The position numbers and the translations under genes are program-made. 36,985 nucleotides of DNA from Clostridia bacterium (GTDB taxonomy: Bacteria; Bacillota; Clostridia; Christensenellales; Aristaeellaceae), in assembly GCA_024404245.1 (NCBI GenBank), contig JAKSQH010000015.1, forward strand, positions 1 through 36,985, given 5' to 3'. Shown piece by piece: positions 24,838-32,257 of this stretch (positions are counted from its first letter, which is position 1; every line of letters starts with the position of its first letter). The notes beneath the pieces are model-generated. The model searched no databases. It saw only the letters and a list, made by a program, of their open reading frames with translations, and had not been told where the DNA came from.

Positions 24838-25764
24838 ATGACAGCGGTGACAAAGACCGGACGCAGAAAACACCATATGAGCGGCGGGGATCTCGCGTTC
24901 AACATTGTTAACTATACGGTGTTCGCGCTGATCACCCTCGCGTGCGTGTTCCCCTTCTACTATCTGTTTATCAACACCATCTCCTCCAACGAACTGGTTC
25001 GGCTGGGCAAAATTCAGCTGTATCCGCGGGAGATTCACTTTGAAAACTATGTTCAGGTGATGAAAATCTCCGGTATGTTCGACGCGCTGCTGACATCCGT
25101 CGCCCGTACCGTGCTCGGTACCCTGTGGACGGTCGCGGGAAGCGCGTTCCTGGGTTATCTGGTCAGCAAAAAGGAGATGTGGCTGCGCCGTTTCTGGTAC
25201 CGGGTGATCATCATCACAATGTATTTCAGTGCCGGCCTGATCCCATGGTATATGAATCTCAAGAACCTCGGCTTTGTGGACAGCTTCTGGGTTTATGTGA
25301 TCCCGGGACTGGTGAGCCCGTATAACGTGATCCTGGTGAAGACCTTTATCGAGGCGCTGCCTCCGAGCCTGGAGGAGAGCGCCACGCTGGACGGCGCGGG
25401 ATACACCAGGTGCTTTGTCAGTGTGATCTTCCCGCTGATTACCCCGATCCTTGCCACGCTGTGCATCTTCTCCGCGGTGGGCCAGTGGAACAGCTTTACC
25501 GATACCATGATGCTGCAGCCCGCGGGCAACCACTATACACTGCAGTTCCTGCTCTACAAGTATCAGAACGAGGCAAGCTCCATTGCCGCCCTGGTGCGCA
25601 ACACGCAGGACAGCGCGGCCCTTGGCAATGTGGCGACCAAGCAGACCGCGCTCAGCGTGCAGATGACCGTGGCCATGGTCGTTACTTTCCCCATTCTGCT
25701 GGTGTATCCGTTCTTCCAGCGCTATTTTGTGAAAGGCATCATGATCGGTGCCGTGAAGGGCTGA
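24838..25764 (+). CDS. Carbohydrate ABC transporter permease, LplC/YtcP type
   Basis: Partner of the extended permease upstream. It has 308 residues, a basic cytoplasmic start (TKTGRRKHHMSGGDLAFNIV), about six helices and the EAA loop LEESATLDGAGYTRCFVSVI followed by FPLITPI. The segment HYTLQFLLYKYQNEASS is typical of the LplC group. The start follows a GGAAGGAGG site 22 nt after the previous stop. In this family the importer often carries oligosaccharides (for example rhamnogalacturonan or alpha-glucan fragments); the sugar here is not evident. Confidence 0.93.
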   Translation: MTAVTKTGRRKHHMSGGDLAFNIVNYTVFALITLACVFPFYYLFINTISSNELVRLGKIQLYPREIHFENYVQVMKISGMFDALLTSVARTVLGTLWTVAGSAFLGYLVSKKEMWLRRFWYRVIIITMYFSAGLIPWYMNLKNLGFVDSFWVYVIPGLVSPYNVILVKTFIEALPPSLEESATLDGAGYTRCFVSVIFPLITPILATLCIFSAVGQWNSFTDTMMLQPAGNHYTLQFLLYKYQNEASSIAALVRNTQDSAALGNVATKQTALSVQMTVAMVVTFPILLVYPFFQRYFVKGIMIGAVKG

Positions 25765-25842
25765 CAGCCCTTATCCCCGCGCGCCTGCCCCGGCCAAGCA
25801 AAAAACCGGGAAGCGATATATTATGAAGGAGGTATCCCAACC

Positions 25843-27531
25843 ATGAAGAAAGCCCTCGCAATCGTGCTGAGCCTGATGCTGATCGTCACGGCTCTGCCCA
25901 TCTTCTCCACCGCGGAGGAAACCTACCGTGAGCCCATCACGCTGACAGTCTTCTCCGAACTGGCAAACGCCGCCGGCGAACAGGGCGGCTGGTTCGCCAA
26001 GGAAATCAAGGACCGTTTCAACGTAACGCTGAACTTTGTTTCCAGCAACGTTGATACCAACGCCTTCACCACGGGCGTGTCCAGCGGAAACCTGGGTGAT
26101 ATCATCAACCTGGGTGACACCGGTGAACATCTCCTCACCGCGCTGAACGCGGACCTGGTTCTCGACATGAGCGACATCGACCTGACACCCTATCCTGTGC
26201 TGAACGAAAAGTTCACTGCCGCCTTCGACAAGATTCAGCAGTTCTGCGCGGACAACGGCCATGACGGCAAGTACGGCTTTGCCTACTCTGTGGCTATGGA
26301 AGATGACGCGTGGGCCGAGATCGCCGATCCCACCTACGCCCTGCAGATCCGTTATGACGCCTGGGAAAAGGCCGGCAAGCCCGAGCTGAACACCCTGGAA
26401 GATCTGCCCGCATTCCTGAAGGCCCTGCAGGATGCCGTGCCCACCAACGCTGACGGCGAAAAGGTGTACGCTTACGGCGGATTCCCGGACTGGGAAGACT
26501 GCGTTATGAAGTTCACCTGGGACCTGATGACCTTCTACGGATACAAAGAGTGCGACTTCCTGGGCGTCAACTACGCCACCAAGGATGTTGTGAACCCCCT
26601 CGAAAAGGACAGCCTGTACTACCGCTGCCTGAAGGTGAACAACCGGATGTACCGTGACGGCACCTTCGACCCCGAATCCGTAAGCCAGAACTACGACGCT
26701 TACAACACCAAGCTGACCGCGGGCCGTTATCTGATGGCGCTGTGGGGATGGATCATCGGCGGTTACAACACGCCCGAAAGAGCCGCGAACCGCGACGGTT
26801 TCTACACCTTCCTGATCGGCGACTCCGCTCCCCAGCAGCTGACCAACTCCACCGCCGGCAGCAACCGTATGTGGGCCTTGGGCGCTGATACCGAATACGC
26901 GGATCGCGCGCTGGAAATCATTGAATGGCTGAGCACCGAAGAAGGCGTTATCATCCAGAACTACGGCCCCAAGGGTCTGACCTGGGATTATGACGAGAAC
27001 GGCGTGCCCTACTTCACCGATTTCGGCTGGGAATGCTACGGCAACGGCAGCACCACCGAAATGCCCGCTGAATACGGCGGCGGCACCTTCCAGGATGGCG
27101 TGAGCATGTTCAACCATGAAACCATCAAGCTGGAGCAGATGGTACCCGGCAAGGATTATTCCTACTCCTGCAAGGGCTGGCCCTGCTATGCCGAGCACTA
27201 TGCCACCGAACTGACCAAGGCCTGGAGTGAAGAATACGCCAATGGCGCTGTCAACGGCATTGACCTGTATCGTAAGACCGGCAAGGCTTCCGTTGTTCCC
27301 TCCGAAGCGATCGCCTACTCCTTCCCCGCGATGAGCGACGCCGCCAGCGAAGCCCGCGCCCTCTTTGCCCCCGTGATGAAGGAAGGCAGCTGGAACTGTG
27401 TTTACGCCAACAGCGACGAAGAATTCGACGCGATTTGGGAGAACATGGTCAACACCTGCAAGAGCTACGGCTATGACGATTTCGTGGCTGAAAAGATGAC
27501 CGCCATCGAAGCGTGCTTCGCCCTGTATTGA
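25843..27531 (+). CDS. Extracellular solute-binding protein, LipO/YtcQ type
   Basis: Receptor of the second-regulon importer. It has a signal peptide (LSLMLIVTALPIFSTAEE, no lipobox Cys) and a mature part of about 540 residues, the long form usual for LplBC-type systems. Family features are ITLTVFSELANAAG at the start, FNVTLNFVSSNVDTN, GNLGDIINLGD, the RYDAWEKAGKPELNTLEDLP block and the late ALEIIEWLSTEEGVIIQNYG block preceding a GPKGLTWDY motif. A very strong AAGGAGGT ribosome site precedes the ATG. Absence of a lipid-attachment Cys is unusual for a Gram-positive; it could be tethered otherwise or the N-terminus may remain as a membrane anchor. A strong terminator ends the unit. Confidence 0.93.
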   Translation: MKKALAIVLSLMLIVTALPIFSTAEETYREPITLTVFSELANAAGEQGGWFAKEIKDRFNVTLNFVSSNVDTNAFTTGVSSGNLGDIINLGDTGEHLLTALNADLVLDMSDIDLTPYPVLNEKFTAAFDKIQQFCADNGHDGKYGFAYSVAMEDDAWAEIADPTYALQIRYDAWEKAGKPELNTLEDLPAFLKALQDAVPTNADGEKVYAYGGFPDWEDCVMKFTWDLMTFYGYKECDFLGVNYATKDVVNPLEKDSLYYRCLKVNNRMYRDGTFDPESVSQNYDAYNTKLTAGRYLMALWGWIIGGYNTPERAANRDGFYTFLIGDSAPQQLTNSTAGSNRMWALGADTEYADRALEIIEWLSTEEGVIIQNYGPKGLTWDYDENGVPYFTDFGWECYGNGSTTEMPAEYGGGTFQDGVSMFNHETIKLEQMVPGKDYSYSCKGWPCYAEHYATELTKAWSEEYANGAVNGIDLYRKTGKASVVPSEAIAYSFPAMSDAASEARALFAPVMKEGSWNCVYANSDEEFDAIWENMVNTCKSYGYDDFVAEKMTAIEACFALY

Positions 27532-27638
27532 GCAAAACGCTCTTCATGCAGTATGCCATGAAAAGTTAAACACGGGTTCATGCCGATGAACTGCCGCCTG
27601 CCCGGCGGACAGGAAAGAATGAACCTGAAGCGGAATCC

Positions 27639-27672
27639 GGGTCCGGCAGGGGAACCTGCCGGACCCTTTTTA
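27639..27672 (+). terminator. Rho-independent terminator of the second regulon
   Basis: Perfect 12-bp stem (27639-27650 with 27655-27666), loop ggaa, followed by five T. It lies about 110 nt after the solute-binding protein stop. Confidence 0.9.
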
Positions 27673-27720
27673 CGGAATTCACTTCTGACAATTGCCGTAG
27701 AAACCTGTAAATGATATAAA

Positions 27721-27770
27721 GGGGCTGCCTCTCATGATCTTTGCAGATCATTTTGAGACAGCCCCGTTTT
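27721..27770. terminator. Bidirectional terminator hairpin
   Basis: Outer arms ggggctg (27721-27727) and cagcccc (27759-27765), with inner tctca/tgaga and tgatct/agatca pairs and loop ttgc. T-rich sequence follows on both strands. It would end the minus-strand repeat-protein gene, whose stop codon is at 27773-27775. Confidence 0.8.
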
Positions 27771-27772
27771 GT

Positions 27773-30460
27773 TTACTTTTCAGCCATCAGGTAGAAGCCG
27801 TCTCCCGCGAAGGGGATCATCCAGCGGCCCGCGTCGCCGTCATTCTCAACGATGTATTCCGCCTGCAATTCGGTGAAACTGCCCTGTTCATCCAGGAACA
27901 GGCCCACCGTCTCATGAGCGGCGTCGGAAAGCGGCGCAGTACCGGGCATCCGCAGCTTCACCCCGGCAAAGCGGGCAGGCTCGACGGGGATCCTTTCACC
28001 GTTTTTGCAGATCCACGCGGTTGCCTTGATGACAGGGCCGGCAGCCGTGCAGCCCTCGGGCAGCACCGGCTCCATACCCTCCGGCAGCACCGCGGTATCC
28101 GCGATCAGAATCTGCAGCTGATCCGCGTCCTCCAAAAGGGCCTGCATGTCCGCGATGTCCGCGGTCACCTCCAGCATACCGCAGGGGCTTTCCAGAATGA
28201 AACGGGCAAAACCGTCCGCGGCCAGGGCCTTCAGGTCATCAGCGGTGAAGACCAGCTCCATCTCATCTGTCTCCAGCAGGTTTTCTTCAGGATCAGCCGC
28301 GATCCGCAGTGTTTTGGGCGCGGTCTCCGTGGCGGGGACCGTGGTGAGAATCTGGCGGACCGGAACGCCAAGCAGGGTCAGATAGGTCTTCGATGCCGTG
28401 GCCGGGCCGGCAGTGGGCTTCGGAGTGGGATTCGGACCGGGCTTCGGAGTAGGCGTAGCGGTGGGCGTGGCTGTGGGGGTAGCGGTGGGGGTAGCGGTGG
28501 GCGTGGCCGTGGGTGTGGCCGTGGGCGTGGCTGTCGGCGTGGCCGTAGGCGCGGGCGTGGGCGTAGCCGTAGGTTCAGGCGTGGGCGTAGGCTCTAATTT
28601 GGGGATTGAACGGCTGTCCACCACCGTGCCGCAGCGTTCACACTGCTTTTCTTCCCGGCCCTCGGCCTCATAGGTGGGCTCCAGCACGATCACCCAATCG
28701 CCGGGCAGGTGGCTCAGCGGGTCGCCTACGGGCACGGTCTCCGTCTTTTGCGCGGTGAAGGCCTCGTTGGCGAAGGACGCTTCATAGTGCCCTGTCTCGG
28801 CATCGGTGCAGGTGACGTCCGTGTCCTTCACGTAGGTGCCGTTTTCTTCAGTCTCCTTTTCGGTGCAGCCTTCACGGGTGCAGGCCCGTTCAGCGGTGCA
28901 TTTCCCGTCCGTCCAGGTGTAGGCGGGCGTACCGAAGACGTGGCCCAGCGGGTCGCCCACGGGCACGGTCTCCGTCTTTTGCGCGGTGAAGGCCGTGTTG
29001 GCGAAAGACGCTTCATAGTGGCCGGTCTCGGTCTCGGTGCAGGTGGCGTCCGTGTCCTTCACGTAGGTGCCGTTTTCTTCAGTCTCCTTTTCGGTACAGC
29101 CTTCCCGGGTGCAGGTCTGTTCAGCGGTGCATTTCCCGTCCGTCCAGGTATAGGAGGCATCGCCGAAATCGTGGCCCAGCGGCGATCCGACGGGCTTCAC
29201 AGCCGAGGTCTGGGCGGTGAAGGGCTCTTTGCTGAAGGAAGCTTCATAATGTCCGGTTTCGGCTTCCGTGCAGGTGGCGGCTGTATCCATGACATAGACG
29301 CCGGCCGCGGTCTCGTTGCGGTCGGTGTCACAGCGGGAACAGGTGCATTCCGCGATGCAGGAATACTTGCCCGTCTTGGAGGAATAGCCCCAGATATAGG
29401 ACGGTCCGACAAAATCATGCCCCAGGGGATCCCCTGATTCAGCGGAATTTTTCGCGCTGCTCTGGGCTGTGAAGGCCGTGTTTACAAAAGAAACCTCATA
29501 GTGGCCCCGGGCGGCGGCAATGCACGTCGCTTCCGTATCCTCGATAAAGGTGCCGGTCACGGTTTCCGTGTCTTCGCCTTCACAAATCCCGCAGGCGCGC
29601 ACGGCGGTGCAGGAAGCGCCGTTCCACAGGTAGTAGGGCTTCATGTATTTATGGGGAATCGGGTCTCCCTTTGATACGGAGCAGGGGTCTGTCTTCTGCA
29701 TTGTAAAATCCGGATTGGTGAAGATCGCCTGATAATGACCCTTTTGGGGGGATGTACAGGAAGCCTGCTGATCCATCACGTATTCGCCTGTCTGCGTCTC
29801 CGATTCAACGTAACCGCAGCCGACGCGATCGCAGGTATGCTCCGCCTTGCAGCTGTCTTCTGTCCAGGTATAGCTGACGGCCCCGTAATTGTGGCCCATG
29901 GGCGCCAGATAGCCGGCGCCGCCCAGCCCCGTCCAGGCGCTGACGTCGATCTGGGTGCCGGCCGTTTCGTTTGTAAAGCTTTTTCCGCAGTCCTTGCAGG
30001 TATAGTATTCCAAATGGCCGGCTTCCGTACAGGTGGATGCTTTCGCTGTCTGCAGTTGCATGTTGTTATGCGTCGGAGCGGAAACCGTAAAGGTCGCGGA
30101 GCAGCATTGCACCCAGTCCGGTGATGAAAGCACTTGTATTGAGACGGTATGCTGCCCCGGGCTCAAAACGCCCGCCGATATTGTCTGGCTGCCGGACGCG
30201 TTATAGGGATCGGTTCCATAGGGGCTGCCGGAAGTCTGACAGATCAGTTTTCCGTCAACGAAGTATGACGGCGGGAGCTGCCTGGGTTTGGCGTTCGACA
30301 AGGTAACGCTGAACGTGACACTCAGCGATACGCCGTTGCATTTGCTGGTAACAGAGTTCACGGAAATGCTGCCGCTGGCGGCTGCCATCGCGTTCACTGC
30401 CCAGATGGACAGGAGCAATACCGTCAGGACAAACACTATGACCGTGCATTTTCTTTTCAT
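27773..30460 (-). CDS. Large secreted repeat protein with Thr-Pro linker
   Basis: Function unknown; likely cell-surface or secreted. Of 895 residues, 1-28 are a signal peptide (VIVFVLTVLLLSIWAVNAMA). Residues about 29-130 look like an Ig- or beta-type domain (SISVNSVTSKCNGVSLSVTF). Then come about six repeats of roughly 77 residues, each with Y.W....C.A...C...GC, ATCTEAETGHYEASF and FTAQ....V..GDPLGH motifs; paired Cys could bind metal or form disulfides. A linker of TATP units follows, then a C-terminal domain of about 200 residues (LRIAADPEENLLETDEMELV and so on). No sortase motif or terminal membrane helix is seen. The gene has its own promoter and terminator and points against its neighbours. 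Similar repeats occur in clostridial surface proteins. Confidence 0.75.
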   Translation of the reverse strand: MKRKCTVIVFVLTVLLLSIWAVNAMAAASGSISVNSVTSKCNGVSLSVTFSVTLSNAKPRQLPPSYFVDGKLICQTSGSPYGTDPYNASGSQTISAGVLSPGQHTVSIQVLSSPDWVQCCSATFTVSAPTHNNMQLQTAKASTCTEAGHLEYYTCKDCGKSFTNETAGTQIDVSAWTGLGGAGYLAPMGHNYGAVSYTWTEDSCKAEHTCDRVGCGYVESETQTGEYVMDQQASCTSPQKGHYQAIFTNPDFTMQKTDPCSVSKGDPIPHKYMKPYYLWNGASCTAVRACGICEGEDTETVTGTFIEDTEATCIAAARGHYEVSFVNTAFTAQSSAKNSAESGDPLGHDFVGPSYIWGYSSKTGKYSCIAECTCSRCDTDRNETAAGVYVMDTAATCTEAETGHYEASFSKEPFTAQTSAVKPVGSPLGHDFGDASYTWTDGKCTAEQTCTREGCTEKETEENGTYVKDTDATCTETETGHYEASFANTAFTAQKTETVPVGDPLGHVFGTPAYTWTDGKCTAERACTREGCTEKETEENGTYVKDTDVTCTDAETGHYEASFANEAFTAQKTETVPVGDPLSHLPGDWVIVLEPTYEAEGREEKQCERCGTVVDSRSIPKLEPTPTPEPTATPTPAPTATPTATPTATPTATPTATPTATPTATPTATPTPKPGPNPTPKPTAGPATASKTYLTLLGVPVRQILTTVPATETAPKTLRIAADPEENLLETDEMELVFTADDLKALAADGFARFILESPCGMLEVTADIADMQALLEDADQLQILIADTAVLPEGMEPVLPEGCTAAGPVIKATAWICKNGERIPVEPARFAGVKLRMPGTAPLSDAAHETVGLFLDEQGSFTELQAEYIVENDGDAGRWMIPFAGDGFYLMAEK
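28445..28575 (-). repeat. 12-bp minisatellite encoding the Thr-Pro linker
   Basis: About nine to ten copies of a 12-bp unit with variants of gtggccgtgggc encode ATPT units on the minus strand. On the plus strand the same DNA reads GVAV, which explains a spurious open frame there. Copy number is likely to vary by slippage. Confidence 0.85.
28731..29192 (-). repeat. 231-bp tandem repeats inside the surface-protein gene
   Basis: Blocks beginning ggcacggtctccgtctttt at 28731 and 28962 are 231 nt (77 codons) apart and nearly identical over more than 100 nt; more diverged copies continue to about 29900. This points to recent duplication or gene conversion among the last units. Confidence 0.75.
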
Positions 30461-30581
30461 TGTCTTTTCACGTTCCTTTCGCCGCTTTTGAACGCGTGCC
30501 GATCTTCCGGCCGGACGGATCCCTCCGGACGGACCTCACGAAGACGCGGTACGGTATCAGCGGCATTTTCTCTGTTTTTAT

Positions 30582-30610
30582 ATTCTAATAGAATTACGGA
30601 CACATGTCAA
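30582..30610 (-). promoter_or_regulatory. Sigma-A promoter of the secreted repeat protein
   Basis: On the minus strand TTGACA (30605-30610), 17-nt spacer, TAGAAT (30582-30587). The distance to the start codon is about 120 nt. Confidence 0.75.
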
Positions 30611-30637
30611 CAACATCCACGGTAGCCCGTCCGGCGG

Positions 30638-30690
30638 AAAAACGTTGATACCGACCCCGAACCCGACCGATCCGCCGATGCCCGGGACGT
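30638..30690 (-). pseudogene. Decayed remnant, copy C of the dispersed module
   Basis: On the minus strand the piece reads PGIGGSVGFGVGINVF. It shares 26 identical nucleotides (30658-30683) with copy B (34626-34651) and 18 (30652-30669) with copy A (20934-20951). Only this core remains; neither a start nor the usual C-terminal tail is present. Confidence 0.55.
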
Positions 30691-30774
30691 GTGGATCGAA
30701 GATTGTCTGACCTGCTTATATGTTTATATATTTTACAGAGCGTTTACATTGCAGTAAAAAAGGGTTCATATATG

Positions 30775-30783
30775 TGGTATACT
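30775..30783 (+). promoter_or_regulatory. Probable extended -10 promoter of the VTC cluster
   Basis: TGG directly before TATACT (30778-30783) forms an extended -10; no good -35 is seen at 17 nt. It lies 62 nt before the first gene of the cluster. Confidence 0.45.
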
Positions 30784-30844
30784 CTGTACGCGGAAAAGCC
30801 GGCGATTATCGGGCCGGCCTGAATGTAACGAAAGGATCTGAACT

Positions 30845-31591
30845 ATGACAGTAAGCCCGGACAACGCGCGCTTTGAGCGGATAGAGAAGAAATTCCGCCT
30901 GACACCGGCGCAGTACGAACAGCTGCTGCCGGTGCTTGAAGAACATATGGAGCGGGACGCGTACGGAGAAACGCGGATTTTCAATATCTTCTATGACACA
31001 CCGGATCTGTACCTGATACGCCGCTCGGTGGAGCGCCCTCTTTTTAAGGAAAAGCTGCGGCTGAGAAGCTACGGGATTCCGGCGGAGGACAGCCGGGTTT
31101 ACGTGGAGATCAAGCGGAAGCTGAACGGCATCGGATATAAACGCAGGATTGCCGTGCCGTTTGCCGACGCGAAACGGCTGCTGCGCGGGGAGAAGATCGC
31201 TACGGAACAAACGCAGATTGAGCAGGAAGTAGCGGCGTTTGTAAAGCGGTATCATCCGCAGCCGGCGGTGTGCCTTTCATACCTGCGATACGCCATGTAC
31301 GGCAGGGAGGACCCGCTGTTCAGAATCACAGTCGACCGCGACCTGCGATACAGAACGGCGCGCCCGGAGGCACCGGATGAGAACGGCATGCTGCCGGTGA
31401 TGCCGGATCACGATTCGTGGATGCTGATGGAAATCAAGGCCATGAACGCGATTCCGCTGTGGCTGACAGACGCGATGAGCCGCCTGAAAATCTATCAGGC
31501 TCCTTTTTCCAAGATCGGCACCTGCTACACACTGCATCTGGCCGGCGGACAAAACAACGGTGAAAACAGAAAGGACGATTCATTATGCTGA
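30845..31591 (+). CDS. VTC-domain protein (polyphosphate polymerase-like)
   Basis: Cytosolic protein of the VTC/CYTH-like tunnel fold. In yeast Vtc4 this domain makes polyphosphate from ATP; bacterial members are mostly untested. The 248 residues carry the expected basic tunnel residues: FERIEKKFRL at the start, KEKLRLRSYG, VYVEIKRKLNG and YKRRIAV, followed by AVCLSYLRYAMYG and a late Glu in MLMEIKAMNAIP. AAAGGA precedes the ATG. The gene overlaps the next (DUF4956) by 7 nt. VTC and DUF4956 genes are regularly neighbours, often with a CotH kinase or glycan-binding protein, pointing to a shared surface or spore-coat-like modification; no CotH gene is present here. Confidence 0.88.
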   Translation: MTVSPDNARFERIEKKFRLTPAQYEQLLPVLEEHMERDAYGETRIFNIFYDTPDLYLIRRSVERPLFKEKLRLRSYGIPAEDSRVYVEIKRKLNGIGYKRRIAVPFADAKRLLRGEKIATEQTQIEQEVAAFVKRYHPQPAVCLSYLRYAMYGREDPLFRITVDRDLRYRTARPEAPDENGMLPVMPDHDSWMLMEIKAMNAIPLWLTDAMSRLKIYQAPFSKIGTCYTLHLAGGQNNGENRKDDSLC

Positions 31592-32247
31592 ACAGTATCC
31601 TGACCACTCCCATTACGCTGACAGGGCTGGTGCTGACCCTTTTGTGCGCGTTTGTGCTCGGCACGTTATCCGCGCTTGTGTTTTCATGGAAAAAGCCGCT
31701 GTCATCCTCGCTGTCCCTCACGCTGGTGATTCTGCCGGTGGCCATGAGCATGGTTGTGGTGATGATCAACGGCAATCTGGGCATCGCGGTGGCGGTGGCC
31801 GGCGGATTCACGCTTGTGCGCTTCAGAAGCATCGCGGGCACCGGAAAGGAGATCAGCGCCGTATTTACGGTGATGACGCTCGGTGTGGTCTGCGGAATGG
31901 GCTATCTTGGAATCGCCGCGATCTTTTTCGCCGCGATTGCGCTGATCGTGCTCCTGCTGACCGCGTTGCGCTTCGGTGAAAGCCGGAATGAAAAGCTGCT
32001 GCGTATCACCATTCCGGAGGATTATGATTACGCGGGCCTGTTTGATGAGATATTTGAAAAATACGGGGTGCGCGCGACAATCGACAGCATCCGCACCACC
32101 AATATGGGCAGCCTGATCGACGTCAGCTACCGCGTGACGCTGCCCGGGGAAACCATGAGCAAGGAAATGCTGGACGAAATCAGAACGAAAAACGGAAACC
32201 TGAGCATACTGCTGAGGAACTGCGCTGGCGAACACGATCAGCTGTAA
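31585..32247 (+). CDS. DUF4956 membrane protein
   Basis: Membrane protein of unknown function, 220 residues. Four helices occupy about residues 10-130 (LTGLVLTLLCAFVLGTLSAL, LTLVILPVAMSMVVVMIN, AVFTVMTLGVVCGMGY, AIFFAAIALIVLLLTAL). The conserved motif AVAVAGGFTLVRFRSIAGTG, followed by KEIS, lies between helices 2 and 3 and is the family hallmark. A soluble C-terminal ferredoxin-like part follows (LLRITIPEDYDYAGLFDEIF). The start overlaps the VTC gene, so the two are translationally coupled and probably act together, perhaps as a membrane-linked polyphosphate or phosphotransfer unit (inference). Confidence 0.88.
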   Translation: MLNSILTTPITLTGLVLTLLCAFVLGTLSALVFSWKKPLSSSLSLTLVILPVAMSMVVVMINGNLGIAVAVAGGFTLVRFRSIAGTGKEISAVFTVMTLGVVCGMGYLGIAAIFFAAIALIVLLLTALRFGESRNEKLLRITIPEDYDYAGLFDEIFEKYGVRATIDSIRTTNMGSLIDVSYRVTLPGETMSKEMLDEIRTKNGNLSILLRNCAGEHDQL

Positions 32248-32257
32248 GGGGAACGCG

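Noticed and set aside
25771-27198. Minus-strand open frame of 475 codons
   Set aside because: Antisense to the LipO-type solute-binding protein; GC-rich codon bias in the real gene keeps this frame open by chance.
28398-28673. Plus-strand frame coding for GVAV repeats
   Set aside because: Opposite strand of the Thr-Pro linker minisatellite; no start signals.
28445-29192. Possible CRISPR-like array
   Set aside because: Repeats are contiguous coding units without unique spacers, in frame within a secreted protein.
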